Shown: positions 1 to 10,701, counted from the first letter of the stretch. The stretch: 50,181 nucleotides of DNA from Stentor roeselii (GCA_006503475.1 RSEH01000314.1:1-50181); one strand, 5' to 3'. The notes: a model not told the origin generated them from the sequence alone. Numbers and translations are program-made.

Positions 1-46
1 AGTAAAAACTTATTATAATTGATTTGAGTATAAATGTTAATTGTAA

Positions 47-177
47 TATAAAAAAATTTTCGATTTTGATTGTATTTTAAAAATTTTCTTTATGAACGAT
101 GATTTTATAAAAAAATTTTCGATTTTGATTGTATTTTAAAAATTTTCTTTATGAACGATGATTTTATAAAAAAATTT
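47..177. repeat. 59-bp tandem repeat, about 2.2 copies
   Basis: A 59-nt unit starting at 61 is repeated exactly from 120. A partial copy of its end (TATAAAAAAATTTT) lies at 47-60, and the match breaks at 178. The unit is AT-rich and contains no coding frame. It looks like a small non-coding satellite, and its copy number may be collapsed or variable in the assembly. Confidence 0.9.
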
Positions 178-2468
178 AGATAAACAGAAAAATTCTAGTG
201 ATATTTTTACTTTGTAAAGTAGGTAAGAAACTACATCGAATTGACATAAAATAGTTTTACAAGGTTATAGCAATAGATCAAGATAGATAAATTCAATAAC
301 TTTTAATTTGCAAAAACTTGAATCATAAAGCGTTTTAGCCACAAAATTAAACTACAGAATCTAAAGATGAGATTTAATCCAATTATAAAAATATTAAAAT
401 TAAAGTAAAGAGATTATATAATTGTGAAGTCCCAAATACAAATAAAATAATACAGACAACATCATATATAGTAATTTGTTTTATTCATTTTCTCATGAGA
501 AAGGTTTATAAGTTATAATTTAGGAGACATAGATTTATAAATTTTGATGCTTAAATTTAAACAGACTCACAATCTCAAAACGATGTGTTTAAGAAAATAA
601 TGAAAAAAAAGTTTTATGAATACCAAAATATATTGACGTATAAGCAAATGTACAGATAAATTAATTTATAAATACAATTTACATTTTAAAAATCATGATA
701 GACTCAAAAATAATCAATTATTATACTAAAAATAAGAAAAATCTCTGAAATTTTATTATTTAAGAAAAAAATACTATAATATCACTTTCGCTAACATACT
801 TTAATATTAAACAGGATAAAAAAATTAATTTTTCTAAGAATAACTAATCATATGTCAGATTATATTAATAAAGTTATATTATTCATTTGATACTCCGTTT
901 AAATAGCACCTAAATGCATGACATTTGCATTCATAATTCTCTATAAATGAAGTATATGCAATAAATTTTTAATTTCTGAAAAGTTTTATGTTGTAACAAT
1001 GGTATATTTGCTACAAAATGAGTAGCATTTCGCTGCAAATCTGCTTGAAATTATAAAATATCTAGTTTTTCAATAAATGCTGCATAATAATTCTATTTAA
1101 AGTTCAGTGCACTCACTTTGAATCTACATAAACTTTTGATTGATATCAGCACCAACATCCTTATATAATAAATAAATATATGATCCAAAACATAATTTAC
1201 TTTGAAAGTTAAAACAAATTAATATATTATGATGAAGTTAATCATTTATTTCTAAAATTCTAGATTTATATTTACTCTAAGTTTTTTAATTTCATCCGAA
1301 TTGTGCTGGGCTGCAAGGTATGCACTTTTTCTTAGAAGCATATAATCAAATAAATAATGCATTCTTGTATATTTAGAAATATATTTTTCATTTTGATGAC
1401 CAATCAACAATAACTATCTTTCAAAATCTTGCTCAAATAAAATTCAAACAAAACATCAAAGTTTTAGGAATTAAAAAACTATCAGATAACGATTACTGGA
1501 AATAAAACATTATCATTATCATTATCATTTAGATCTTTAAACATACTGCAATCAATCAGGTTTTAGAAACTAATAGAGGATAGTTAGGGTTTGTTTTTCG
1601 GTGAACTTTGGTAATTGAGTACTAGTTGGAAGCTAGTTAGGGGCTCACGCTCAATACTTTTATAGAAAAAAAATCTTTTGCTTCAATTAAGATCAATTGT
1701 CTATTACAGCTCTAGTATAAAAACAGACTTCAAGTGCATCATATTTATTTAGAATATTTATTTATCAAATTTATTTAATGAAAATTAATTTAGTGATTTT
1801 TTTTTTCAATTTGTATTAGTTCCCCTATTATTTCTACCCTGACATGTACCATAAATATTATAAACTTATAAAGGACTATATAATTGTAGGTTCCTTATGA
1901 AAACATAGCTAATAATTAGTTATTTTGATAAATATATTCTAATTTCATAAGTGAAAAAATTCATTTTATTAAAGGGTATAATACAATTAATTAGTTTAAG
2001 TTTTATAATTAAGTATTTTCACTAAAAAATACTTAAAAAAATATATATAATCCAAAAGTTATAAATGATTATAAAACTTAAACTCAAATTAAACATATGC
2101 TTAAGGGTAAATAATTTATTGAAAAAATAGGAATTTTTATAAGCATATGCGTTAAAACTTTATTAATCTAAAAGTCAAAATATGTCATAAAGATTTTCTT
2201 CAAAAATGTATTAGAATGATAGAAAAACAGAGTTATTACTTTTAATTACCTATTAGTTTGTTCATACAGAATTTTCCATACTACTGTAAATAAAGATGGT
2301 AAATTATGATGAACTAATATTTAGATATAAACAATCTAGAGCGCAGGATTATTATTATTCAAAACCTGACTTACTTAAATTAAGAAATCAAGTAAAACAC
2401 AGTTTAGCTTTTTTAATTTAAATCTTATCATAAGATTTTAGTTCGAGCAAAAAATTAAAATGATCAAT
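178..2468. other. Long AT-rich non-coding stretch with possible decayed ankyrin-like scraps
   Basis: No intact gene is visible. Minus-strand translation of about 930-1450 gives short open stretches that read like protein, separated by stops and frame changes. They include GADIN near 1125-1160, which is a typical ankyrin-repeat signature, and AAQHNSDEIKKL near 1270-1320. This could be a dead ankyrin-type gene. A short ATTATC microsatellite lies at about 1508-1530. A GC-richer patch at 1560-1660 can form a nested hairpin. The rest shows nothing recognisable. Confidence 0.4.
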
Positions 2469-4403
2469 TTAACTATGGTCTGTATTATTAGTTCTAATTA
2501 CTAAATTGCTAATCAATACTAATTCAACTTTCTTCTTGAGAATATTCCAAATTTTTACACTTTTATCACTAGATCCACTCACAATATACTTTCCGTCTGT
2601 TGAAAAAACAACTGAGTTCACATTATTTGAATGCCCATTTAAAGTAAATTCTTCTCGCATCTCCTGAAAGTTCCAAACTTTTATACTTTTATCACTAGAT
2701 CCACTCACAATATACTTTCCTTCTGTTGAGATAGAAACTGAGTTTATATTATTTGAATGCCCTTTTAAAGTAAATTCTTCACGCATCTCCTGAAAGTTCC
2801 AAACTTTTATACTTTTATCACTAGATCCGCTCACAATATAATTTCCATCTGTTGAAAAAACAACTGAGTTCACATCTTTTGAGTGCCCATTTAAAGTAAA
2901 TTCTTCTCGAATTTCCTGAAAATTCCAAACTTTTATACTTTTATCACTAGATCCACTCACAATATACTTTCCTTCTGTTGAAAAAAAAATAGAGTTAACA
3001 GGTTTTGTATGGCCATAGAGAGTGAATTCTTTCCGCTTCTTTTGCAAGTTCCAAACTTTAATACTTTTGTCATCAGATCCACTTCCAAAAAATATAACAT
3101 CTGGAGAAAACCTCACTGAGTTTACAGAAATTGAATGTCCTCTGAAAAAGGATTTTTCTCTTATCATCTGCCAATCCAAAACTTTAATAGTAGAGTCATT
3201 AACTCCGCATGCAAAGAAATTACCATCCATTGAAAATAGAACTGAAGACAAATTATGTAAGTAGCCAACGATTATTAATTTTTCTTTCTTTTTCTTCAAA
3301 TTCCATACTTGTATGATGCCATCTTCGGACCCACCTACAAGAAACTGCCCATCTCTTGAAAAAACAATTGAGGTTATATAAATTGAATGGCCATCAAGAA
3401 TAAATTCAACTCGCTTTTCTTGTAAATTCCAAACTTTGATTACATGTGATCCAAAAGCCAGAAAATTTCCATCATTAGAAAACATAACTGAGTTTACTGG
3501 TGCATATGTTTCAACATTGATAACAAATTCTTCTCGCTTTTCATGCAAATTCCAAATTTTAATACTGCCATAATAACAGCTTGCGATAAATTTGTCATCC
3601 AAAGAAAACACAATTTCTTTTGCAAAAATTGAATGGTATCTATGTCTAATTTTTCTCTTTTGAGGATTATTTAAATGAAATATTCTGTGATCTTCAAATT
3701 TATTTTCAATACACTCTCCATCTTGAAGAAACTCAACTGACTCTACAATACTAGGGTAGTAGTAGAAAGCGAATTCTTCTTTTTTATCATAGATATTCAA
3801 TAATATTATTCTCTCTTCAGACCTGCTCGCAAGATATTTACTATTCGAAGAAAAAACAAATGAGTCAATCTCTCCATCATGGCTAATTAAAATATATTCT
3901 ACTCGCTTCTCCTTGATATTCCAAACTTTTACTTTACAGTCTTCACATTTACTTGCAAGATATATCCCATCAGTTGAAAGTGCAACTGATATAACATAAT
4001 TAGGATTTTCATTGAGAGTAAATTCCTCTTGAATTATTTTAAAATCCTGAAAAATACAAACTTTTATGATCCCTTTAATACATCCACATACAATAAACTT
4101 TCGATCAATAGTAAACATAAATGTGTGTATAATATACGGATATGCTTCTATTTTTAATACAACTACTGAATAATTATCAAACCCAGTAAGATCACATTTA
4201 TCAATACTTTTTGTTAAGGGCTGAACCTCAATATCTTTTTTTTTAACTTCGTTTTTTCTGTCATGTAAGGAATTGTTTTCTAGCATAGAAGGTATAATAG
4301 AATCTTTATTATTCCAAAATGTTCCATAGGGGTAGTCAAAGCTCGTTATAAAGAATTGTGTCATGAGCTTTTTATCTGATATTCCTTGATAAGCCATAGA
4401 CAT
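2469..4403 (-). CDS. WD40-repeat protein with recently amplified repeats
   Basis: This 644-residue protein is almost entirely WD40 repeats, about thirteen units of roughly 42 residues (residues ~85-630), enough for two beta-propellers. Typical blade motifs such as GHS..VNSV.FS, SGSSDKSIKVWN and REEFTL recur throughout. The last four blades (about 2535-3020) are nearly identical at DNA level with an exact 126-nt period, showing recent internal duplication. There is no signal peptide or membrane segment, and the N-terminal ~80 residues are unlike WD40. WD40 propellers are scaffolds for protein complexes; the partner here cannot be told. The start is the first of two close ATGs (4403 or 4397). 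The gene is isolated between two AT-rich spacers and is itself AT-rich compared with genes to the right. Confidence 0.9.
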   Translation of the reverse strand: MSMAYQGISDKKLMTQFFITSFDYPYGTFWNNKDSIIPSMLENNSLHDRKNEVKKKDIEVQPLTKSIDKCDLTGFDNYSVVVLKIEAYPYIIHTFMFTIDRKFIVCGCIKGIIKVCIFQDFKIIQEEFTLNENPNYVISVALSTDGIYLASKCEDCKVKVWNIKEKRVEYILISHDGEIDSFVFSSNSKYLASRSEERIILLNIYDKKEEFAFYYYPSIVESVEFLQDGECIENKFEDHRIFHLNNPQKRKIRHRYHSIFAKEIVFSLDDKFIASCYYGSIKIWNLHEKREEFVINVETYAPVNSVMFSNDGNFLAFGSHVIKVWNLQEKRVEFILDGHSIYITSIVFSRDGQFLVGGSEDGIIQVWNLKKKKEKLIIVGYLHNLSSVLFSMDGNFFACGVNDSTIKVLDWQMIREKSFFRGHSISVNSVRFSPDVIFFGSGSDDKSIKVWNLQKKRKEFTLYGHTKPVNSIFFSTEGKYIVSGSSDKSIKVWNFQEIREEFTLNGHSKDVNSVVFSTDGNYIVSGSSDKSIKVWNFQEMREEFTLKGHSNNINSVSISTEGKYIVSGSSDKSIKVWNFQEMREEFTLNGHSNNVNSVVFSTDGKYIVSGSSDKSVKIWNILKKKVELVLISNLVIRTNNTDHS

Positions 4404-5671
4404 ATTTATAAGGGGGGTTTAAAAATTATTTTATATCTTATAATTAAACTTTATTTTAATCAAGGTATAGCGGGTTCATTTCATATCTGAACAAACTAAT
4501 AGATATATGATAATTATTAAGTAATAGAAGGTATCTTGAGATTTTAATATCTTTTTATTGAAAAATTATATTTCATTTTTAAAGTATTCAAACCTTTTTG
4601 TAATTTATCTAATAATTTCATAGCTTTCATAGCCTAAAATAGAATTCTCATGATGATGGATGAAATATATTAAAAATGACTTTTCTCAATATCTATTCAT
4701 TGTCTAAAAAATTTACTAATACTCACAATTTAATCATTTACTTCAGTTATTACTATGGATTTTTTATTTTAAATAAATCTAGTTATTTTAACTTAAAATT
4801 GTTTGAAGATTAACCTTTTGAACATATCTAGAATAAATAATAATGAACTGGATATAAAAACCCATTAAATATACCTTTTTTACTTTTTTAAATTCCTAAT
4901 AATTAGATTTTTCAATTCTTATTGCTTAATTCTTAAGAAATTATTATTACAAGTAAATAATGAAAATACCTCTTCATCATTGAATTGAATAATTGCACAA
5001 CAACCTCATTTCAGTTCCCAATGGTAATAAATTTGATAATTCATTCTAAACTAGGAATTCTACATTCAATACCAAATTATACTATTTATGGATTTAATTT
5101 ATGATTAAGGCACCAAACACATTCATAAGAATTATTGAAAAGTGTACAATAACTTTATATAAATTGTTAAAATAAAGTTTCAAAAAAATTTTAATTAATC
5201 AAAGTTCACACAACTGCATATCTGATTATTCTCTGTAATTGAAATGTATGGATTGGATTATTGAGTACCTTAATTCAAAATTGTAAATGAATAAATTTAT
5301 CTGGTTTAAAAAAACATTTTTCAATGCTTAAAATAAATTTAGATATGACTCACAATTATCTGAAATACTTGAGTTATTAGGATTGATAGATTGATTTTAT
5401 ATCCAGAGGTTAAAATAAAATGATTGAATCTTTAAGAGGGAGGTTTAATAGCAGAGCATGCATATAATTCTATACATAAAAATAATTTTTAGCTATTATT
5501 ATTTTGCTCATTTATTTATTTTTTTTTAAATGTTAATTTAGTTTTATGTAGTTTGAGAGGTTAAAGTCTGAAATTAAATTGAAAAGTGTTCATTTTATGT
5601 TTTATAAATTAAGTAATAATACTTGAATTTTCCCATTAATAGAACTTTTTGGTTGCAAAAAATTTTATTCA
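4404..5671. other. AT-rich intergenic region, no gene seen
   Basis: About 1.27 kb between two minus-strand genes. Frames are short and broken by stops on both strands. No RNA gene, repeat or conserved motif could be recognised. It must contain the promoter of the WD40 gene next to 4403 and the 3' end of the helicase-like gene. Confidence 0.5.
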
Positions 5672-7378
5672 TTATCGGTCATAATTTTCTAATATTTTGA
5701 CCCTATGAACTGAGTTCAAATTTAAAGCTAATAGGGGGGTTAAGAAATTTAAAATAACTACTTTTACAATCTTACCTTTAAATGCATCATCTGTCAATAG
5801 CTCAATATCGAAAATTAATTTATTTGCTTGATTAATCTGATACTCTTCATAGGGAGTTTCTTTTTCAACCTTATAGATTTGCAATGGATTTAGTTTAAGT
5901 ATTTCTTTAGCGTTTTCGGCTTCCTCTTGATTTGAAAAGTATAGCAATGCTTCGCTAAAGTTTCCCACCTTTTGGATGCTAATAAATTTTACTGGAAAAG
6001 TCTTTTTGATCTTCTCAATTAAGAATGAGCTAGGAACTGATGAATCAAGATTAGTGATTTTATATCTTATCTCGTTTTTAGGGGTGATTATTTCTCGAAT
6101 TTCAAACCCAAGTGAGAATATACTCATATAGCCATCCCCAACTGAATGATGCACGTTTTCACTCTTTTTAATCAAGCCAAACAGATTACTTATCGATGAT
6201 TCAATCAGTGTTGAGCAATCAGCAGCCTTTGTATCTTTAGTCAAAACTTTGAAACACGATTCATTTTCTGAGTAAATTATCAAAAAACTCTCAATTATTT
6301 GTGCTAAATCATTTTGAATCTTATCATAATACATTCCACCATTGATTTTCAACATTTTTCCGAATTTTTCTCCCACATTAGGGAACCTCAATAGTGAAAA
6401 TTTTTGTTTTTTGGGTTTGAAACTCTTGGCTTTAAAGATCCTCGGAGCTTTTGTTTCAATTTCCTCATAAGAGTACCCTGCAGCTAGCCTGATATAGTAT
6501 TTATTTTTATCTTTCTCAAAATATTTGCAAACTATAAAGTCCTTCTCAGTTATTGTCTTGTAAAATGAATTCTCACAGGGAACTGCAAGGAACTTATTTT
6601 GCATGTGATGAAAAGCAAAAACTTCATTCTGAGAAATATTTTCGCATAAGTTATGAGCGAAAACTTTCAGCACTAATATTCTCAGCAAATTTCCGAGTTC
6701 AATATAAGTTTCAAGCAGCTCTTCACCTAAGGTGTTGTCTAATGAATTCATAAATCTTTGTTCTTTAATGTTGTGCTCTTCATCTAGAAATGTTCCAATT
6801 TCATATTCACCTTTCAGTTTTATTATAATTTTCTCGCATTCTTTTAAGGCAAGTATAATGAGATGACTACGAATTTTCATTTTACATGCCCATTTGTCCT
6901 TAAGTTCAGCACAAGACTGACAACTGGTATTTACAAATTTTAGAAAATCATCATCAATTCTAGGGTAAAAGTTTTTAAAACTTTTTAAGCATTCCTCACA
7001 TCTGATACAGCAATAATTTCTCGCTAGTACTAACTGGATAGTAAAATCATCGATGTTTTCATTTAAAAAAATGTAATTCACATGGTTTTGCCAATGATTG
7101 TCTACAAGATAATTGTTTGATTCAATTATGCAAGCCATCAAAATGCATTCAAATTTAAATTTACCTCTTAAAATCATACTTGCTTGGAATACTTCAATAT
7201 TAAGAGATAAAGCAAGCTTTCCTATTTCAGTCATCTTACTCAAATAAGACTCATTAATATTAATTGGATCTAAAGCTTCAATAGCCCAAAGTTTCCTATA
7301 AGTTAATTCATACTCAAAACTAGTAAGAGGATTCAGAAGTTCGAGGTTTATGGGATCTATTTCATACTCCGTTAACAA
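5672..7378 (-). CDS. C-terminal half of a degenerate DEAH-helicase-like protein (winged helix/HA2/OB)
   Basis: The first ~100 residues of this open frame match the winged-helix/HA2 region after the helicase core of DEAH-box proteins, including the pattern LLNPLTS...YRKLWAIEALD...LSKMTEIGKLALSL. A helical stretch with several Cys follows (CCIRCEEC, residues ~120-125), then an OB-fold-like part around residues 240-310. The rest is unassigned. Its first codons overlap the end of the upstream frame (7372-8760), which carries the matching helicase core, so the two are almost certainly one gene split by a frame change near 7372-7378. No ATG lies at its beginning, which supports this. A GTAAG...AAG 15-mer at 5761-5775 could be an in-frame intron, but it lacks the A at position 10 shared by the other introns. 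Confidence 0.75.
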   Translation of the reverse strand: MLTEYEIDPINLELLNPLTSFEYELTYRKLWAIEALDPININESYLSKMTEIGKLALSLNIEVFQASMILRGKFKFECILMACIIESNNYLVDNHWQNHVNYIFLNENIDDFTIQLVLARNYCCIRCEECLKSFKNFYPRIDDDFLKFVNTSCQSCAELKDKWACKMKIRSHLIILALKECEKIIIKLKGEYEIGTFLDEEHNIKEQRFMNSLDNTLGEELLETYIELGNLLRILVLKVFAHNLCENISQNEVFAFHHMQNKFLAVPCENSFYKTITEKDFIVCKYFEKDKNKYYIRLAAGYSYEEIETKAPRIFKAKSFKPKKQKFSLLRFPNVGEKFGKMLKINGGMYYDKIQNDLAQIIESFLIIYSENESCFKVLTKDTKAADCSTLIESSISNLFGLIKKSENVHHSVGDGYMSIFSLGFEIREIITPKNEIRYKITNLDSSVPSSFLIEKIKKTFPVKFISIQKVGNFSEALLYFSNQEEAENAKEILKLNPLQIYKVEKETPYEEYQINQANKLIFDIELLTDDAFKGKIVKVVILNFLTPLLALNLNSVHRVKILENYDR

Positions 7379-8760
7379 TAAAAGATGTAATCAAGTGTCT
7401 CTGAATTTATTTTTGGAGATCTGATTGGAATAAATGATGATTGCTCTTTCTCTGAATAGAGAAGGATACAAGTTAGATGATCTTCATTATCTTGTTTCCA
7501 CCTTCTTTCAATCGCTGATGCAAATGAGATATTCTTTTTTGTAGTTTTGATAACATCAATTCCTTCGAGTTCCAAGGTCAATTCTTTGCCTGTGTCAATA
7601 ATATGTGTCACATCAGGGATACCGATTGCTCTTTCAAAGCGATTTGTTGATATAATAACCATTTTTTCATCAGGCTGCAGCCTTTCAAACAAATAGTCAA
7701 AAAAATTGCTCTCAGTACATTTATTTATGATAAAAACATTCAGATTTTTGTTTTGACTTATCAATACGAATTTCATCTCAAAAGCTTCATCATAGCTTGA
7801 AACAAAAACCATAATTTTTTTTGAGTCTTTTTCAACTAAAACTTTTTCGATTTCTCTGCAAGTGTCTTTTAAGTCATAATTACCTTTAGTAAAAACAAAT
7901 TCTTTCAGACTGTCTAATGATTGAGCGAATGTGAATAGGTAAACACTCAAATATAATTGAGGTTCAGTGAAAACTCCAGATCTAAAATTTAGTCCTTTTT
8001 GACTGAAATTCTCTAGGTAGCTTTTGAGTGGTATAATATAATCTGTGCCTGGAATAAAAATAATTCTAAGATTGGGTTGTTTATACCTGATCATTCTTAG
8101 CAGCATGCAAAGGATCACTTCGGTAGTTCGACTGTACTCATATGTATCATCTAAAATAATTATTTTTGTGTTAGGAAATGGAATATCAACCAAACTTTCT
8201 TTAAGTAAAACTGCCAGAAATGTTTTTTCATCAAAATACATCAAGGAACTTTCGCTGCAGTTTGAAAAACTTTTGGGATTTGTACAGCCTGATACTTGAG
8301 CTATATTGATTAATTCCTTTCTCACTTTTGAAGCTAAGAACTCCGCTGATAAAGAATTAGATTCAATAATGAATAAACTTGAATCTTGGAACACAGGTGA
8401 GCTAAAGAAAAAAAGAGGAAGAAGACTGGCTTTTCCTGACCAAGGTGGAAAGCTGATAATAAGGAAATTGAAAGTGGCTGCTGCATTTGTCATAGGTGTT
8501 CTTCTTTCGTATATAAGAAGAGGTGCAGCTAACAATTTTCTTTCAATTAACAAACACTTCTCAAAGAAATATTTTTTTTCCTTAATGTGTCTGATATCCA
8601 AAATAGCTAAAGGCTCAGGACTTGACTCTATGATGTTATTCATCATATTTTCATAGACACGACTTCTATCCACAAAAGTTTTTTTATATCCCTCAGAGAT
8701 CCCACTTTGAATTTCTTCCAAGGCTGTCAGCAACCAAATCTTGAGAGATTCATAGTTCAT
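7372..8760 (-). CDS. N-terminal half of a degenerate DEAH-helicase-like protein (helicase core)
   Basis: The 462-residue frame follows the order of a DEAH/RHA helicase core with damaged motifs. The P-loop region reads PPWSGKASLLPL instead of G-x-x-G-x-GKS/T-x-x-P. Motif II reads ILDDTYEYS instead of LDEAHERS. Motif III reads PGT instead of SAT. The motif V/VI region reads STNRFERAIGIPDV ... ASAIERRW, without the QRxGRxGR arginines. ATP hydrolysis is therefore unlikely. The frame ends at TAA 7374-7372 exactly where the winged-helix/HA2 part continues one frame back. Explanations are a -1 frameshift, a 1-nt sequence error, a pseudogene, or an unusual 20-nt GT-AG intron at 7376-7357. A 15- or 16-nt intron cannot restore this frame. 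Confidence 0.75.
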   Translation of the reverse strand: MNYESLKIWLLTALEEIQSGISEGYKKTFVDRSRVYENMMNNIIESSPEPLAILDIRHIKEKKYFFEKCLLIERKLLAAPLLIYERRTPMTNAAATFNFLIISFPPWSGKASLLPLFFFSSPVFQDSSLFIIESNSLSAEFLASKVRKELINIAQVSGCTNPKSFSNCSESSLMYFDEKTFLAVLLKESLVDIPFPNTKIIILDDTYEYSRTTEVILCMLLRMIRYKQPNLRIIFIPGTDYIIPLKSYLENFSQKGLNFRSGVFTEPQLYLSVYLFTFAQSLDSLKEFVFTKGNYDLKDTCREIEKVLVEKDSKKIMVFVSSYDEAFEMKFVLISQNKNLNVFIINKCTESNFFDYLFERLQPDEKMVIISTNRFERAIGIPDVTHIIDTGKELTLELEGIDVIKTTKKNISFASAIERRWKQDNEDHLTCILLYSEKEQSSFIPIRSPKINSETLDYIFYC

Positions 8761-9428
8761 TGATTTATTAAGGGGGATATTTTCTCAAAAAATATTTGGG
8801 GGATAAGTTTTTCATAAAAAATTGTATTTTGTAATGAATTTAGTTGAATTATCTGGTAATATTTAGAATTTTCTAGATTAGTTTCTTTTTCTTACTTTAA
8901 GTGATTTTGGTAATTATAGAAAGCCTTCGGAATTTTTATCCTAAAACTTTTAATCTTAATTGATATTTGGTTAAAAAGATTAATATTAAGGTTTCATTTG
9001 CATTGAAGCTTTAATCAGTACCAAAGATTATTCGAAAGTCATTTGGATTTAATTATCTTTTAGATTTTCCAATATTTTTAAAAATATTTTTTAAAACCTA
9101 TATGTTCGTAAGAGTTTTTATATATCTCTTAATATTGTAAAAATTAATATGGTTTGTCTCTATAAAATCTATGACAATGAAATCAATTCTGTTTGTGAGA
9201 AAATTGATAATTTCGAGTATTTAATATAAGGGAAATACATTATGTACAAGAAATTTAATCAAGAGATAGAAGTTCATAAATACAAGATATTAGCTTATCT
9301 ATTACTTTCAATCAAGAAGGGTGTTGATCAATCTTGAATTTGTTTTATGATTGATCAAATCAATTTAAAAATTATTTGAAAGTATGGGAGTTTAAAAATT
9401 GCTAATTCGAGAGTTAAACAATTAAGTT
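8761..9428. other. AT-rich intergenic region
   Basis: About 670 bp with no convincing gene. A 9-bp perfect inverted repeat (TTGATCAAT 9324-9332 and ATTGATCAA 9350-9358) could form a hairpin. The promoter of the helicase-like gene should lie next to 8760. Confidence 0.4.
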
Positions 9429-9575
9429 CTAAAAATCTATATACTTAGAAAACTCCATCATCAGGATGATTGCATTAATCCTTGATTTCTTGAAGCTGTC
9501 AAAGTAATTAAGTGTTTCGTTTGGATATACCATGGTTGAAGTATTGATATTTTCCTTACTTAAATCTAAATCCAT
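9429..9575 (-). CDS. Possible 48-residue small protein
   Basis: An ATG-initiated frame of 48 codons (start 9575, beginning MDLDLSKENIN) lies in a patch slightly richer in GC than its surroundings, 118 bp downstream of the FHA gene on the same strand. Its composition is protein-like. An open frame of this length is not impossible by chance even in DNA this AT-rich. No domain is recognised. It may be a real small gene, a decayed exon or chance. Confidence 0.2.
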   Translation of the reverse strand: MDLDLSKENINTSTMVYPNETLNYFDSFKKSRINAIILMMEFSKYIDF

Positions 9576-9693
9576 ATTTCATTTATAACTTATATGAAAA
9601 TTTTATCATCCTGATGAGACTTCATTCACACAATCATAATTAATCAAGACCTAAAACTTAATCAATCTAATATTTGAACCTAATATAATTCCA

Positions 9694-10701
9694 CTAATTC
9701 CAAGTCACCTCTAAGATTGTATCCGAAATCTTGATTTGAGTTCCACTTTTAAAAGGAACAGGATCTGAAATTTCCCTAACCCCATTATTTCTTTTACAAA
9801 TAGAAAGCCAAGTCCCATTAACAGTAGGTTTTCCTTCACTACCATCATACAGCCTCCACTTTTTCTCCTCATAAACAACTCTGCACTGAACCCTACTGAT
9901 TGTATTTTCATTTAAATTGACATGGCAGCTCTGACTTCTTCCAATAGTGAACTTGGCATTATTATAAGAAGCCTGAAACTTATGTGTTTGGACTGTCATA
10001 GTCGCATCCTGGTCAGTGAAAGCTTTGCTGATCTTGACAATAACAAAAGGAAGATGATAGTTGAAGTCGTTAATGGTATTATTCCCATCTCCTTTAAACT
10101 CATCTTTATCCAAGTCTCCGAACTCGTTTTCAACCTTGTCAAGTTCAATGATGATGTCCGAGCCGACCAACAAGCTCAGTCCTTGAGTCAAAAGAATGGG
10201 TTCGACATTAGAGACTTTGATGAAAGTTCCACACATGCTTCCCAAGTCAATCAATAACGGAAGTCGCGGAAACCTGAGGAAAGAAATGATGTGCCTCAAG
10301 ATTTCATCTGGCAGGAACTTGACCCACGAGTTTTCCCCGAGCCTTGGATGTGAAGCCATAATAAAAGCGAGCCAGTCATCAGGAATCGACCTGTTGAAGA
10401 AGGGCTGATAGTTTATCATGCAGTGCGTCCGAGAGATCGCTCTGTCAGTCGGAGGCAACATCAGGTCGTTTGGACGCTCGCCAGATTCTGTGACTTGCTG
10501 ACGGCCGATACGAAAGAAACCATCTCGGGCTTTTCGTAGCGACTCTGAGTATCCAGTCTCTGAAATCAAGCACTCGCTGGGAAAATACTGCTCAGATGTT
10601 GTTCTAACGAACTGTTTAGAGGTTACTGAAATTTTTATCACTTGATTACTTCTGGAATGATCTCTTGATTGAGAAAAATCTGACTGTTTGTGTTTGTTCA
10701 T
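9694..10701 (-). CDS. Two-FHA-domain protein
   Basis: This 335-residue protein carries two forkhead-associated (FHA) domains, which bind phosphothreonine peptides. FHA-1 spans residues ~60-190, with FRIGRQ, ISRTHCMI and IDLGSMCGTFI. It holds an insertion (residues ~100-145) between the strand with RTHC and the DLGS..GT motif. FHA-2 spans ~240-335 and is compact, with FTIGRSQSCHVNL, ISRVQCRVVY and KPTVNGTWL. No enzyme domain, signal peptide or coiled coil is present, so it probably acts as a phospho-dependent adaptor. The coding sequence is GC-richer than the spacer downstream. Confidence 0.9.
   Translation of the reverse strand: MNKHKQSDFSQSRDHSRSNQVIKISVTSKQFVRTTSEQYFPSECLISETGYSESLRKARDGFFRIGRQQVTESGERPNDLMLPPTDRAISRTHCMINYQPFFNRSIPDDWLAFIMASHPRLGENSWVKFLPDEILRHIISFLRFPRLPLLIDLGSMCGTFIKVSNVEPILLTQGLSLLVGSDIIIELDKVENEFGDLDKDEFKGDGNNTINDFNYHLPFVIVKISKAFTDQDATMTVQTHKFQASYNNAKFTIGRSQSCHVNLNENTISRVQCRVVYEEKKWRLYDGSEGKPTVNGTWLSICKRNNGVREISDPVPFKSGTQIKISDTILEVTWN

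Noticed and set aside
9324-9358. 9-bp inverted repeat TTGATCAAT / ATTGATCAA
   Set aside because: It could be a terminator-like hairpin, but such pairs are expected in AT-rich DNA and no gene end is near.
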